IMG/VR virus record: IMGVR_UViG_3300025168_000151 | Coordinates: 1-46,699 of that record | DNA from: a virus | Reading direction: 5' to 3' (one strand) | Length of the DNA: 46,699 bases | Shown: piece after piece, positions 17,001 through 23,657 of the stretch | Numbering within the stretch: position 1 is the first letter of the stretch | How the letters are laid out: each line of letters starts with the position of its first letter | Translations under genes and position numbers: made by a program | Notes under the pieces: generated by a model | Database searches by the model: none | Told to the model about the DNA's origin: nothing | What the model saw: the letters and a program-made list of their open reading frames with translations, nothing else

Positions 17001-19515
17001 TGATACCTATGTTAAATCCAAAATGGCATCTCTTTACGGTATGCAGTGGAACGATACTACTGGTTCTTGGACTGGCGGTAATGGCAGAGCGCAAGTTCTA
17101 AACTCCTTAGCTAGTACGTTTGATGGCTTCACTAAAGGTACTCTAACAGAGTTGCGTGATGGCGGTCTGATCTCTGCTCAGGATTTCAATACGCTTTCTA
17201 GATACTACAAGTATTACGCCCCGCTCAAGGGCAAATTAGTTGAGGATGATGTTGCCTCTGAGCTTTCTCAGGGATCTACCGGGATAGGCGGCAGCTATAC
17301 CATTGTTGGTCAGGAAGTTAAGACTGCTATGGGAAGACAGAGCGAGGCATTCTCTCCGCTCTCTACGGCGATTGCTGATAGAGAGAGGGCTGTTGTTCGT
17401 GCTACTAAGAATAAAGAGATAGGTCAGAATCTTGTAGAATTGATACGCGCCAACCCTAACCAAGAGTTTTGGGAAGTCATAGATAAAGATAACCCTGTGT
17501 ATAAGAGGGCTTTTAAAACTAGATATGTATACGCTGGTAAAGATCCATCTATACCTGTTGGTACTGTCCGGTCTGATTTGACAGGAGTCAAAGACAAGAG
17601 TGCTTGGTTTAAGAAAAAGATTGTAGAGCCATCAGCATCGTCACCCATTCTTCGTGATGATTTACTTGGCGTTAAAATAGATGGTGAACAAGTTTATATA
17701 GATATTCGTGGTGATGAGAGGCTAAGAAACTCTCTTATGAACCTTGATGCTGACACTATGAATTTCCTGACTAAGTCTTTGTCAAAAGCAAGCAGGTTCT
17801 TGTCGTATGTAAATACTAGTCTTAACCCTGAGTTTGTTGTTGGTAACTTTGCCAGAGACATACAGACAGCAATCAATAATATTATTGGTGAGCAGACGAT
17901 GGTGGGCGGGAAGGCTCTGAAAACCAAGGGTCTTAAGCGTAGCGTTATTAAAGAGACTGTCCCTAGTATCAAAGATTTTTACAAGGGCTACCGGAACAGC
18001 AAGAATAGAACTGCACAGCAGATCAAAGACTTTGATGAGTATATAAAGTCTGGCGCTAAGACAGACTGGTTTGTTTCTAGAGCGCCTGATCAAGTTTCAA
18101 GCACCATAGATAACTTGATTGAAATGCAAAAGGGTACATTCTCAGGTAACTTTAGGAAGAGATACGAAAATATTAGAGACTTTGTCGATGATACAAATTC
18201 CGCCGTTGAGAACGGTGTGCGCTTCGCTACCTTTAAGAAAGCCAGAGACTTGTTTGTTGAAAATGGTATACCAAGAGATGAAGCTATCGCCCAAGCTGCT
18301 ACCCTTGCTAAAAACCTGACTGTAAATTTCAATAGAAAAGGTGAAGCAGGCAATCTTCTGAATAGTCTTTACATATTCTTCAACGCTTCGGTGCAGGGTA
18401 CGGTTAATTTTGCTCGTGGCTTGAACGTATTTGACCCAGAGTCTTCTCGTAAGAAGCAAGCTATGGTTGGTTCTATGGTTGGATTCGGTGCGTTAATGGC
18501 GTATATGAATTCCCTTCTTAGTGACGATGATGAGTCTGGGCGGTCTTACTATTCCCAGATACCCGCATTTGAGAAAGAGCGAAACATTATCATAATGAAA
18601 AGTATCTTTGATCCTGACGCGCCGCCTGAACAATACTATAAGATACCTCTTCCTTACGGATACAATGTCTTTCATGTCCTTGGCACATCAATTATGGATT
18701 CGATGTCCGGCGCTCAGTCTAAGGAAGAAGCTGCGGCATCTTTAGTTACCTCATCTCTAGGGTCATTCTCTCCAGTAGGTTTTGGTTCTTCAGATAATTA
18801 CTTCAATGCCATTGCGAGGGGCATAACTCCTACTGTTGGTCAACCAATTGTTGAAATACTTGCTAATGAAAATTACTTTGGTAGTCCTGTATATTCTGAA
18901 AGTCAGTATGGTCAGGATGTTCCTGCTAGTCAGATGGCATTCCGCACAACACCAGAAGTATTTAAGAGGTCAGCTAAATTTTTAAACTCAATATCTGGCG
19001 GTGATGAAAGTGAGGGAGGGATGCTAGATTTTTCTCCTGATACTATGAATCATATGTTTAAGTTTGCTCTTGGTGGCACAGGTGCTTTCGGTATTCGGAG
19101 TATGAATGCGCTAGAGAAAGGGCTTACAGACCTTGAGGTTACTCCCAATGAAGTTCCTTTTTACAGAAAAATAGTTGGTGAGGTTAATGACTTCGATCAG
19201 CAGACAGATTTTTATGATCGCAAGGATACATTAGACGCTAAATACAGGCAGTCAAAAATAGAAACCGGGACAGACAGAAGAGGTTATGTTATTAAAAACA
19301 AAAACTTCCTTCGTCTTCGCCCGGTTATGAACAATGCTCAAGCAAGAATAAGAGCATTAAATAAAAGACTTAATTTGCTTCAATCAAGAGCAGCGGATTC
19401 AACAATTAATGCTATAACTTTTGCTCGTGAACAAGAGAAGATACAGGAGCAGAAATCTCAGATTTATAAGCAGTTTAATCGCAGGTACGATTCTCTTATT
19501 GGCAGGAACCAATAA
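11098..19515 (+). CDS. Giant polyvalent protein with zincin-like peptidase and several phage polyvalent domains
   Basis: A 2805-residue protein. In order: two copies of an 'A..(A/S)GY..(Q)QI..FL' repeat (about 3-50); Gly/Ala-rich membrane-active helices (60-310); a zincin-like peptidase with 'HEMVH' at 910-914; a domain around 1060-1290 ('KAYKLFRINPNDPGKLFPLY', 'GYYRYKTNPEMEGNW') known to me from other phage polyvalent proteins; a domain around 1340-1700 with 'ANLSPQKDWYMN' (1427) and 'IDTHAVGAG' (1598); a Ser/Gly/Thr-rich bridge at 1711-1774 overlying an out-of-frame ORF; and a helical half (1830-2805) with a 'SLNPEFVVGNFARDIQTA' segment near 2240, similar to LPD38. Polyvalent proteins are thought to enter the host with phage DNA. 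The last 20 bases overlap the convergent nuclease gene. Confidence 0.88.
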   Translation: MKFNYEKAVAAGYNDQQIASFLSPKLNFNLESALSSGYQYEQIVPFLVSNFGEDDTSVLGQIKETAKGVPRGFANTFLGAGEGLAELADAATNFVGYEDLIDSGEENELVRLASEGRDYINKTLGADERYEDKWLTKLGDAVGSFAGFFVPGGALKAVGAGSKLIGGSSLALATSSGAGEQAQRIQMARQQGIDVSQDQEDKAIGLGGLIGTSEVLAPLSLLKKFRRLPDKEADTFFSRVSSAVKTGLAEGTQEATAGALQSAVEKYTYNESLPLGETLYDQVIEDASLGGAAGVIADLALGSFSRRVRDGAATEAEFERERQLRAAEEIRLAEDRQEVSDYVAQQDSTNPESVVNVEEILLLPAPDPVDIRTDEDQVSYASNISNSLNYNFPTATSFTYRTNDITDPETGEVTGSNYNIVDQLGNTYGASPITTREAAATVAGRLNDKLLDRTLSRSVKDTLETSPISYDERSTETLLRIGNRVLNPRSNLITDIELNSAATENIDTRVEEDRRRLYIESLPLDQALYYLQEGPKQNRAKSKAEMMRLLSPTQRINLRRRERGLPETKFFTVQEARRELKDSFGNLANKKFESPEVKEKIDSLQNARTYLNLNVSKNITPAQIQKLLNEKNIASDINSPEINALARSFVGVKSVSDMNVGDRRVFYKKITALPRLDNSTKLPVFELKPFTNSQFIASVEAVNNTGDFSNETISEAAQIKPEDPRYEDKIESIRKELRKQKVISSGKVPAFDSRIKAEAEQIPLTEEVETVTDEQITPEVVEEVVEEVEEQAVSPDVLERIQTSLRSYLDAKGLKEVGVNVDYALRNVVMDADGNLRYGIRRRKLNDEYESAPQTELDRVFIKEELAEDSAEGFYSRDMNQIFLAADRLANFEGMTEEQMQSELASILNHEMVHAMRNLDLWTESEWKILSNAAAKIKNSNGQTYLAEAQSLYSDKIPSIQVEESVANLIRGTINGNTKLGGKPRNLINKMVNFFERIRNFLRGSGYRSFNDILSDIESGVVGGRERGVVRTARRAQEEAELENFWNADSDILYSRTKAPKKTQKAYKLFRINPNDPGKLFPLYVDSKTPVPTNKWVTATDGGYSFLSDNGKRYTPAKTGVSRPVSKKVAKEAYKLGYVKNPDVKTITAVAYRPGWHSGDLPSSQHIGGISENSIGRRKDFRQNDQVWAEIEVADDRSDYWQDLANSRASTVRSGPRRGMLNLGEAHLTNEGEIPKGGYYRYKTNPEMEGNWLISGEIKINRVLSDAEVNKLNRDAGRTLDLPRIKKGLGNKSGQRLDSRDVLYSRKSAPAAVSNIFPTAKSRKLDPTETVLVSDFQEYIKDEPFKKNMIIVKSYDDLRKDKSLRTDGQKALAFVDHIKNNLLYLFDSVPPEVRTRSSKWYEGANRLMQNLADKHGISLSQASALAANLSPQKDWYMNASLAERTADIFFEKANEPFTPEMGKKAKELYVNAKAVSAKKKKINKKILDGIKGKSLSDIIAEGATLVEQAMWIRTYDQTYNSPSYRIVAPEGDYLQYAKTKGGNDARIAWGSFNEIAKGIKAISDPDLKSVSTSLGAANKVRNFYNNIYDPSSELGFVTIDTHAVGAGLLRPVSGDSDQVSANFGTLKGSSSSSKTGYRGMYPFYEEAYKQAAAERGVLPREMQSITWEAVRGLFSPSYKSSKKNVAFVNSVWKDYNRKNIDLDEARERILNHAGRITNPDWTRSDSGSVAEDATSSYESQLPSSGVPGQTGQLPTGGGRRGNVAATTTDESNVLAAQKSEATNRESQRLRVGNHVDVLESRRAPGSVASATTYENLKTQAENRAYNAGDYASPMSFETPTYTYQEAGLAGPARGFLYQVADKLLGLKYVEDSINKKRRDAGLKEIPTLASPYKGEERVAGIVGGKIRDFDQNQLRPFVESMVSNDVSRKEMDDFLILRHAVERNARIRSINPAIKEAGAGMLDGQALTDTYVKSKMASLYGMQWNDTTGSWTGGNGRAQVLNSLASTFDGFTKGTLTELRDGGLISAQDFNTLSRYYKYYAPLKGKLVEDDVASELSQGSTGIGGSYTIVGQEVKTAMGRQSEAFSPLSTAIADRERAVVRATKNKEIGQNLVELIRANPNQEFWEVIDKDNPVYKRAFKTRYVYAGKDPSIPVGTVRSDLTGVKDKSAWFKKKIVEPSASSPILRDDLLGVKIDGEQVYIDIRGDERLRNSLMNLDADTMNFLTKSLSKASRFLSYVNTSLNPEFVVGNFARDIQTAINNIIGEQTMVGGKALKTKGLKRSVIKETVPSIKDFYKGYRNSKNRTAQQIKDFDEYIKSGAKTDWFVSRAPDQVSSTIDNLIEMQKGTFSGNFRKRYENIRDFVDDTNSAVENGVRFATFKKARDLFVENGIPRDEAIAQAATLAKNLTVNFNRKGEAGNLLNSLYIFFNASVQGTVNFARGLNVFDPESSRKKQAMVGSMVGFGALMAYMNSLLSDDDESGRSYYSQIPAFEKERNIIIMKSIFDPDAPPEQYYKIPLPYGYNVFHVLGTSIMDSMSGAQSKEEAAASLVTSSLGSFSPVGFGSSDNYFNAIARGITPTVGQPIVEILANENYFGSPVYSESQYGQDVPASQMAFRTTPEVFKRSAKFLNSISGGDESEGGMLDFSPDTMNHMFKFALGGTGAFGIRSMNALEKGLTDLEVTPNEVPFYRKIVGEVNDFDQQTDFYDRKDTLDAKYRQSKIETGTDRRGYVIKNKNFLRLRPVMNNAQARIRALNKRLNLLQSRAADSTINAITFAREQEKIQEQKSQIYKQFNRRYDSLIGRNQ
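16232..16420 (+). CDS. Overprinted small phage protein inside the giant gene
   Basis: A 62-residue ORF in the +1 frame relative to the giant gene. Its sequence looks more protein-like than the overlying frame: 'DPIVDQLRKMQLPVTRANYL' then 'AVAYPDRPDNFLLEAEEEAM' and 'LPQQLQ'. I recall separate small proteins of this pattern ('LP.T..NYL.LAY', acidic tail, 'LPEQLQ') in many phages, between genes homologous to the two halves of the giant protein. An AGAGAGGA Shine-Dalgarno lies about 9 bases before the ATG. The giant frame here encodes only low-complexity Ser/Gly/Thr/Pro residues, as expected for the passive frame of an overlap. Function unknown. Confidence 0.6.
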   Translation: MPDVSQIQTGQDPIVDQLRKMQLPVTRANYLAVAYPDRPDNFLLEAEEEAMLPQQLQMNQTS

Positions 19516-19927
19516 CAGAAAACTCCGATAGAGGGATATAGCAACAAGGATCTACGTCTTGCCAATCCCCTCGGTCTTTTCTGCCGCCCATAGCTACGTC
19601 ATATTTGCAGTGAATTATGTCACACCTAGCTATCTTGTCCGTCCACTTGACGATCAAGTAAGTATCTTTCCCAGACACACCAAACAACAATCGCGCTGTC
19701 ATCATCTTCGACATACTGATCATGAATGTCGGGAACTTATCCATCTCAAATGTTCTGCACTTGAATTCCATAAAGGCTACTATCTCTCCGTCCCTCTCGG
19801 CAGCGAAGTCTAAGTGGTACTGAATTGGCAACTTGTTAAGCTTGCAATGCCACTTATTAGATATTAATTCTGCTAAGTCATTCTCTCTTGCTAGATCTTC
19901 TTTGCTTTCGTATTGCGTCCTCGACAT
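19496..19927 (-). CDS. Putative PD-(D/E)XK-type nuclease
   Basis: A 143-residue protein. Residues about 38-60 read 'YHLDFAAERDGEIVAFMEFK', giving the D-(x)n-E-x-K signature of the PD-(D/E)XK fold, with a preceding helix 'ENDLAELISNKW'. It probably cuts DNA, perhaps in recombination or host DNA breakdown; the substrate is unknown. It is the last gene of the minus-strand recombination operon, and its 3' end overlaps the 3' end of the giant gene by 20 bases. No terminator is evident in that overlap. Confidence 0.65.
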   Translation of the reverse strand: MSRTQYESKEDLARENDLAELISNKWHCKLNKLPIQYHLDFAAERDGEIVAFMEFKCRTFEMDKFPTFMISMSKMMTARLLFGVSGKDTYLIVKWTDKIARCDIIHCKYDVAMGGRKDRGDWQDVDPCCYIPLSEFSVIGSCQ

Positions 19928-20030
19928 GTGGTTTCTCCAGTAGTAATTCTAGTAGTTCTTCTATGTTCTTTAGCCTTTGTAAAACAGTCTCTGCTTCTTC
20001 TTGAGAAGTAAATTTCAAGACAATTTCCAT
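19878..20030 (-). CDS. Short coiled-coil protein
   Basis: A 50-residue ORF with a good Shine-Dalgarno (TGAGGT, 6-7 bases before the ATG). Its middle, 'VLQRLKNIEELLELLLEK', is a leucine-rich helix with heptad spacing, followed by a basic C-terminus. It overlaps the NinB-like gene upstream by 16 bases and the nuclease gene downstream by 50 bases, the tight packing typical of this operon. It could be an oligomerising accessory or regulatory peptide. No homologue is known to me. Confidence 0.5.
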   Translation of the reverse strand: MEIVLKFTSQEEAETVLQRLKNIEELLELLLEKPHVEDAIRKQRRSSKRE

Positions 20031-20473
20031 TCGTTTACCTCATTGATTTGATCTTCATCTAAACTCCTAGCAGGAGGGGGTATTGAGAAACCCATACTCC
20101 CCGCTAAAACAAATAGCGTTTCTATTAGTCTTCCATAGGTTTCAGTGTTAGTGTCCTCGCTTCTTTTGTTTGGCCTTCTCTTCTCACCAAACTTAGTATC
20201 AACTACAGTCTCGCCAAAAGTCTGGCACAATATTTCTTCATGCATCTCACCCTCAGTGAGACCAACAAACTCTCCAAAAGACCTGACCCACTTGCGGTAG
20301 TAACCTTCCTGTCTTCGACTGCGAGAGTCTCTATAGCTGCTGATCTCCACAGACAAACCCTTGTCGCATTTGTTTAGCAACGCTGCCATCAGATGGATGT
20401 CATTAGGGCTTGCGTGTGCAGCCATAATAATTATCTTATCTATGTCTTCAGTATCTTCTATTCTGAATTTCAT
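20015..20473 (-). CDS. NinB/Orf-like recombination protein (tentative)
   Basis: A 152-residue protein. The second half has a 'YYRKWVRSFGEFVGLTEGEM' helix pair, then 'LCQTFGE', and ends in 'RLIETLFVLAGSMGFSIPPP'. This arrangement resembles NinB (lambda Orf) family proteins, which load recombinases on single-stranded DNA. I base this on pattern, not on a strong motif. It sits between the YbcO-like gene (4-base overlap) and a short coiled-coil gene, inside the recombination operon, which fits. An unrelated early protein is possible. Confidence 0.5.
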   Translation of the reverse strand: MKFRIEDTEDIDKIIIMAAHASPNDIHLMAALLNKCDKGLSVEISSYRDSRSRRQEGYYRKWVRSFGEFVGLTEGEMHEEILCQTFGETVVDTKFGEKRRPNKRSEDTNTETYGRLIETLFVLAGSMGFSIPPPARSLDEDQINEVNEWKLS

Positions 20474-20799
20474 AGTTCAATAACCCCGTCATTAACCCTC
20501 CTGATAAGAGTCTGAATAACTAGATACAAGAACTGTTCGGACTGATCGATGTCCCTCATGTACTGATTATCCATCTTGCTTACTTCATACTTATCGAATG
20601 CGCTGTGGCATTTCATGCACAGATCAGCAACGCAAAGGTCATGCCCCTTGATGCCTTTGCCCTTACCGAAACTGTGTTGCCTTAAGCCAGAGTAATGCGC
20701 GGCAACCACAGTGCCATCATCGACACCGCAGTTGACGCAGCTTTGCCCTTTGGCAGCAGCAAGTAACTTCTTAGAACGAATGCTAGAAGGGGATGTCAT
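20470..20799 (-). CDS. YbcO/DUF1364-like HNH-type nuclease
   Basis: A 109-residue protein. It opens with 'SKKLLAAAKGQSCVNCGVDD', followed by 'VVAAHYSGLRQ', 'GIKGHDLCVADLCMKCHSAFD'. The paired Cys motifs (CVNC and CMKC) and the His residues match the YbcO/DUF1364 family, a treble-clef/HNH-like prophage nuclease group often found among ninB/ninG-type genes. It would bind zinc and probably cut branched or single-stranded DNA. It overlaps the SSB-like gene by 17 bases. Confidence 0.8.
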   Translation of the reverse strand: MTSPSSIRSKKLLAAAKGQSCVNCGVDDGTVVAAHYSGLRQHSFGKGKGIKGHDLCVADLCMKCHSAFDKYEVSKMDNQYMRDIDQSEQFLYLVIQTLIRRVNDGVIEL

Positions 20800-21226
20800 C
20801 GTCTATAAAGTCACTTGAAGGAGTTGGCGCGGCCTGTGGTGCAGGCTGTTGCACATACTGTGGCGCAGGTTGTGGGGCTTGCTGCGGTACAGGTTGTGGT
20901 GCAGACTGTTGATACTGAGGAGCCTGCTGTTGCGCGTCTGGGTTATAGTAAACTTCAGATGACAACGAAAGGTACGGGCTTCCACCTCCTTGAGGTATGG
21001 CCTCCCAAGCAGACATCTGTATCTTCATCTGCTTCCCGTCCTTCGCCATCTGAATAAGCAACTTCATCATGTCTGGTGTGACCTCGATGTTGCCGCTGTA
21101 ATCTGGTCTGCGCTTCCTGTTGGCAGACGCAGCCTGTGTTCCTAAGATAGAGCAGCAGTTGCCCCCATCTTGCTTGACCCAAAGACCGCCCTCTCTACTG
21201 CTAGGGTATTGCTTCTTACCTTCCAT
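20783..21226 (-). CDS. SSB-like single-stranded DNA-binding protein
   Basis: A 147-residue protein. Residues 14-92 form a compact beta-rich domain ('GGLWVKQDGG', 'SGNIEVTPDMMKLLIQMAKD', 'SPYLSLSSEVYY'). Then comes a Pro/Gln/Ala-rich linker (about 98-135) and an acidic tip 'DDDIPF' at 142-147, nearly identical to the protein-recruiting tip of bacterial SSB. I infer it coats ssDNA and recruits host or phage partners through this tip. The N-terminal fold is not a recognisable standard OB domain by eye. It sits beside the annealing protein, as SSBs commonly do. Confidence 0.75.
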   Translation of the reverse strand: MEGKKQYPSSREGGLWVKQDGGNCCSILGTQAASANRKRRPDYSGNIEVTPDMMKLLIQMAKDGKQMKIQMSAWEAIPQGGGSPYLSLSSEVYYNPDAQQQAPQYQQSAPQPVPQQAPQPAPQYVQQPAPQAAPTPSSDFIDDDIPF

Positions 21227-21235
21227 ATGTTTCTC

Positions 21236-21865
21236 CTATTGAAACTTTCGTATTTCATTGCTGCACCATTGCCTAAACTCCTGAGCTTCTTGTTCACTCA
21301 GCTTGCCAGTAATGTGTGCGTTTGCGCTTAAACAATCGATGATTTGCTTTTTACTTTCGGCACTTGAAATTATATCTTTAAGTCCCTCAAGCGTTAGCTC
21401 TGTTTGCTCCTCATCTTCCCCAACGACAGGCTCAGATGGCACGGAGTGATCCATACCCCCCTCTGCCTGCCTCCAAAGCTTAATCCCAAGACCAAACATT
21501 CCAAGACATTTAACTAGGCATCTCATCCTAGTATCCTGTACCTGTCTACTGGTCGGGTTAACCACTGAAGCTTTTGATTTACCACTCTGCATTACGGGTA
21601 ACCACATTGATCTCTCAATGTAATCCTCGTGAATCATCTCTTCATTGAGGTGAACTCTGACCGTGCAGTTAACCATCACTGAACCATCAGGGTGACGAGT
21701 CTCATCGTGGAATGTGTAGAAACTAGCGGGGTAATGAGTAACGAATATAGACCAAGCATCTGCCCAGTTAAGGTATGAGTTCCCATCATACCCTTTCTGT
21801 AGCATCCCATTTAGATTCATATCGTAAAGCTTGAACCACATCTCCCTTATTCTAGCGTGTGACAT
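21236..21865 (-). CDS. Single-strand annealing protein, Sak/DUF1071 (Rad52-like) type
   Basis: A 209-residue protein. It shows 'GNSYLNWADAWSIFVTHYP' near the N-terminus, a beta sheet ('VMVNCTVRVHLNEEMIHEDY'), 'LPVM' and 'RCLVKCLGMFGLGIKLW' at about 135-152. These are the hallmarks of DUF1071 proteins, which anneal complementary single strands in phage recombination. The C-terminal quarter is acidic and likely binds partners. It lies next to an SSB-like protein and two genes from a RecB-like exonuclease, the standard two-component recombinase set. Confidence 0.85.
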   Translation of the reverse strand: MSHARIREMWFKLYDMNLNGMLQKGYDGNSYLNWADAWSIFVTHYPASFYTFHDETRHPDGSVMVNCTVRVHLNEEMIHEDYIERSMWLPVMQSGKSKASVVNPTSRQVQDTRMRCLVKCLGMFGLGIKLWRQAEGGMDHSVPSEPVVGEDEEQTELTLEGLKDIISSAESKKQIIDCLSANAHITGKLSEQEAQEFRQWCSNEIRKFQ

Positions 21866-22067
21866 ACCCGCTCTCCTTAATCATCTTGACGATTTCATTT
21901 CCTTTCATCTTGTAGAAAAGGGAGATGCTAATATCTATCTTTGTTCTTTTGCCATTGGTAAATATCAAAATTTTCTCCCCACTTATTTGCAACTTAACGG
22001 CATCGTTTTTGAACTGACCCATAATGCCTATTGCCTTTCGGTAAAATTCCTCATCCTGTTCTATCAT
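21852..22067 (-). CDS. Small hypothetical protein of the recombination operon
   Basis: A 71-residue protein starting at 22067, chosen because GGAGG lies 4 bases before this ATG, within the end of the upstream exonuclease gene. The sequence is basic and mixed alpha/beta ('DAVKLQISGEKILIFTNGKR', 'GNEIVKMIKESGY'). Its 3' end overlaps the start of the annealing protein by 14 bases, so all three genes are coupled. I do not recognise the family. Confidence 0.65.
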   Translation of the reverse strand: MIEQDEEFYRKAIGIMGQFKNDAVKLQISGEKILIFTNGKRTKIDISISLFYKMKGNEIVKMIKESGYVTR

Positions 22068-22929
22068 CACTCCTCCACTGATCGCAGAATTTACTGACCC
22101 TACAATAATCTTGCAGACATCTTGTTGGCTCACCTCTGCGGTGTTCAACAAATACTTTTTCTGAGGATTCTTTGCAGTGTTTATCTGCCTCTACCTCGTT
22201 GTCGTACAATTTTATTGCCCTCTTCCTACCCTTCTTCATGACAGCCCACTTCTCACCACGCAGCCAACGCTGTTTGTCTGTGCAGAATGCTACTGGTTCG
22301 CCCAGCATGTCAGCTAATTTAGCGTCAGCGTGTTCATCCAGATAGCCCTCAATGATGCGGGTCTGTTCATCTGGTTCAGTGATAGGGATATCAATGATTA
22401 CTATGGGAGCTTGCGGGTAATTGGCATTGTTCTCTGCCTCCCTCTGCTTCCAATCTCTTAGCACCGCTATTATCTGTAACTCTGAGACCTCTTGCTTCTT
22501 AGCATTTCTTACTAGCCAAGCATAACAATTGAGCTGATCTACCCATTCTTCTTTGCCATAGATAACTGACCAGACTGACGTACATTTGTAGTCAGCTATG
22601 GATATCGTGCCGTCCGGGTTTACTTTCTGCACATCAATAGCGCCAGAGATCTTCCAATCTTTGTGTTTGATATGCAGTCTTTCTTCCAAGATATAATCCC
22701 AAGAAGCTTCGGCCTCAAACATATTGTGAACCGCAGTTCCAAGGACAGCCCAAAGCTTGTCACTCACATCTTCTGTTAACTCATCCCAGTATTTCTTTCT
22801 CAATATGTTTATTCGAGGTGAGCCAATCATAGTGGTCACGCTTATCTCAGCGTCACCCATTGAGTAATTGTCTTTGGATAGAGCCTTGTATACAGGCTCT
22901 GGCAGATTGTGCTTATTAGTTATCTTCAT
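22051..22929 (-). CDS. RecB-like PD-(D/E)XK exonuclease
   Basis: A 292-residue nuclease. The motifs are in RecB-family order: His68 in 'GTAVHNMFE', Asp99 in 'GAIDV', the catalytic 'DYK' at 113-115, and a Q-x-x-x-Y motif at 132-136 ('QLNCY'). The C-terminus has Cys residues ('CLQDYCRVSKFCDQW') at about 271-284 that could bind metal or a Cas4-like iron-sulphur cluster, though fewer than four are well spaced. It probably resects double-strand ends to make the ssDNA used by the annealing protein downstream. Confidence 0.85.
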   Translation of the reverse strand: MKITNKHNLPEPVYKALSKDNYSMGDAEISVTTMIGSPRINILRKKYWDELTEDVSDKLWAVLGTAVHNMFEAEASWDYILEERLHIKHKDWKISGAIDVQKVNPDGTISIADYKCTSVWSVIYGKEEWVDQLNCYAWLVRNAKKQEVSELQIIAVLRDWKQREAENNANYPQAPIVIIDIPITEPDEQTRIIEGYLDEHADAKLADMLGEPVAFCTDKQRWLRGEKWAVMKKGRKRAIKLYDNEVEADKHCKESSEKVFVEHRRGEPTRCLQDYCRVSKFCDQWRSDDRTG

Positions 22930-23147
22930 AAGACTCTGAACACTCGGCAGGCATCGCCTTCTCTATGCACAGTGAAGCGCTTTTCACTGTCTTTGTTAGA
23001 CCTGATGCTTGCCTGAGACCTGACGTTAGTTTCTTTCATGTCATCAAAAGGAACCAATACGCTGTCACCGATCTCCATCTTGTCGAATGGGATCAGCGTC
23101 TGTCTTACCTTTGGGATTGGTACATCTTTCTGTATTTCTAGACTCAT
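22926..23147 (-). CDS. Small early protein ('PIPK...' family), unknown function
   Basis: A 73-residue protein. 'EIQKDVPIPKVRQ' then 'PFDKMEIGDSVLVP' and a C-terminal 'KRFTVHREGDACRVFRVL' are a pattern I know from short phage early proteins, in which a beta-hairpin domain follows a 'PFDKM..GDS' turn. The function of that family is not known to me; DNA or regulatory binding is possible. It overlaps the exonuclease gene by 4 bases. Confidence 0.7.
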   Translation of the reverse strand: MSLEIQKDVPIPKVRQTLIPFDKMEIGDSVLVPFDDMKETNVRSQASIRSNKDSEKRFTVHREGDACRVFRVL

Positions 23148-23238
23148 TTAAATATTCTCCGTATTGGTTATCATCACTAAAGTCTGGCAAGATACCAGCC
23201 TCTTGTAGCTCTAAAACGTATTGACCTATCTTACTCAT
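23065..23238 (-). CDS. Possible short first gene of the recombination operon
   Basis: A 57-residue ORF with ATG at 23238 and a Shine-Dalgarno GAGGT 7 bases upstream. It begins 'MSKIGQYVLELQEAGILPDF', which looks like genuine helix, but the C-terminal third is charged and less convincing and overlaps the next gene by 83 bases. If real, only 26 bases separate it from the divergent RusA gene and the two ribosome sites lie back to back. If not real, the gap to RusA is 117 bases and would hold divergent promoters. Confidence 0.4.
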   Translation of the reverse strand: MSKIGQYVLELQEAGILPDFSDDNQYGEYLNESRNTERCTNPKGKTDADPIRQDGDR

Positions 23239-23264
23239 ATCAATTACCTCGGAGGGTGATATTA

Positions 23265-23657
23265 ATGTTGCACAATGTTGATGTCAACGCTAATATCATT
23301 TATGAATGTGTTGTCAAGGGCGAACCTGCATCAAAAGCTAACAGCAGACGCTTGGTTACAATCGGAGGAAGGCCGCGATTCATCAAGTCTAGGAAGGCTT
23401 TGGACTATGTAAAGGCTTTCGAGGAACAGGTTGATGCTCTCGATGATCTTATCGAGTGTGATGTTGCCGCCCACATAACCATTCATTACAAGACACGCAG
23501 GCCAGACCTAGATGAGTCAGTCATTCTAGATTGTCTGCAAGGAGTGGCATACAAAAATGACAGACAAGTTAAAGAAAAGCACATCTACTGGGCGCTCGAC
23601 AGAGAAAATCCACGCTCCATTATTAGGCTCGTTGCTATCAAAAGAGATAGCGCGTAA
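23265..23657 (+). CDS. rusA: RusA-type Holliday junction resolvase
   Basis: A 130-residue protein from ATG at 23265, with GGAGGG 8 bases upstream; a GTG nine bases earlier is in frame but less well placed. It shows 'GEPASKANSRRLV' early, 'RRPDLDES' (Asp81, Asp83) and 'CLQGVAYKNDRQV' (Asp99), which are the conserved catalytic aspartates and 'KNDRQV' tail of RusA. It would resolve four-way junctions left by replication and recombination. Length matches RusA (about 120). The following small gene starts within it. Confidence 0.93.
   Translation: MLHNVDVNANIIYECVVKGEPASKANSRRLVTIGGRPRFIKSRKALDYVKAFEEQVDALDDLIECDVAAHITIHYKTRRPDLDESVILDCLQGVAYKNDRQVKEKHIYWALDRENPRSIIRLVAIKRDSA

Noticed and set aside
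20815-20935. Repetitive DNA in the SSB-like gene as a possible mobile or satellite repeat.
   Set aside because: It simply encodes the Pro/Gln/Ala linker common before SSB acidic tips.
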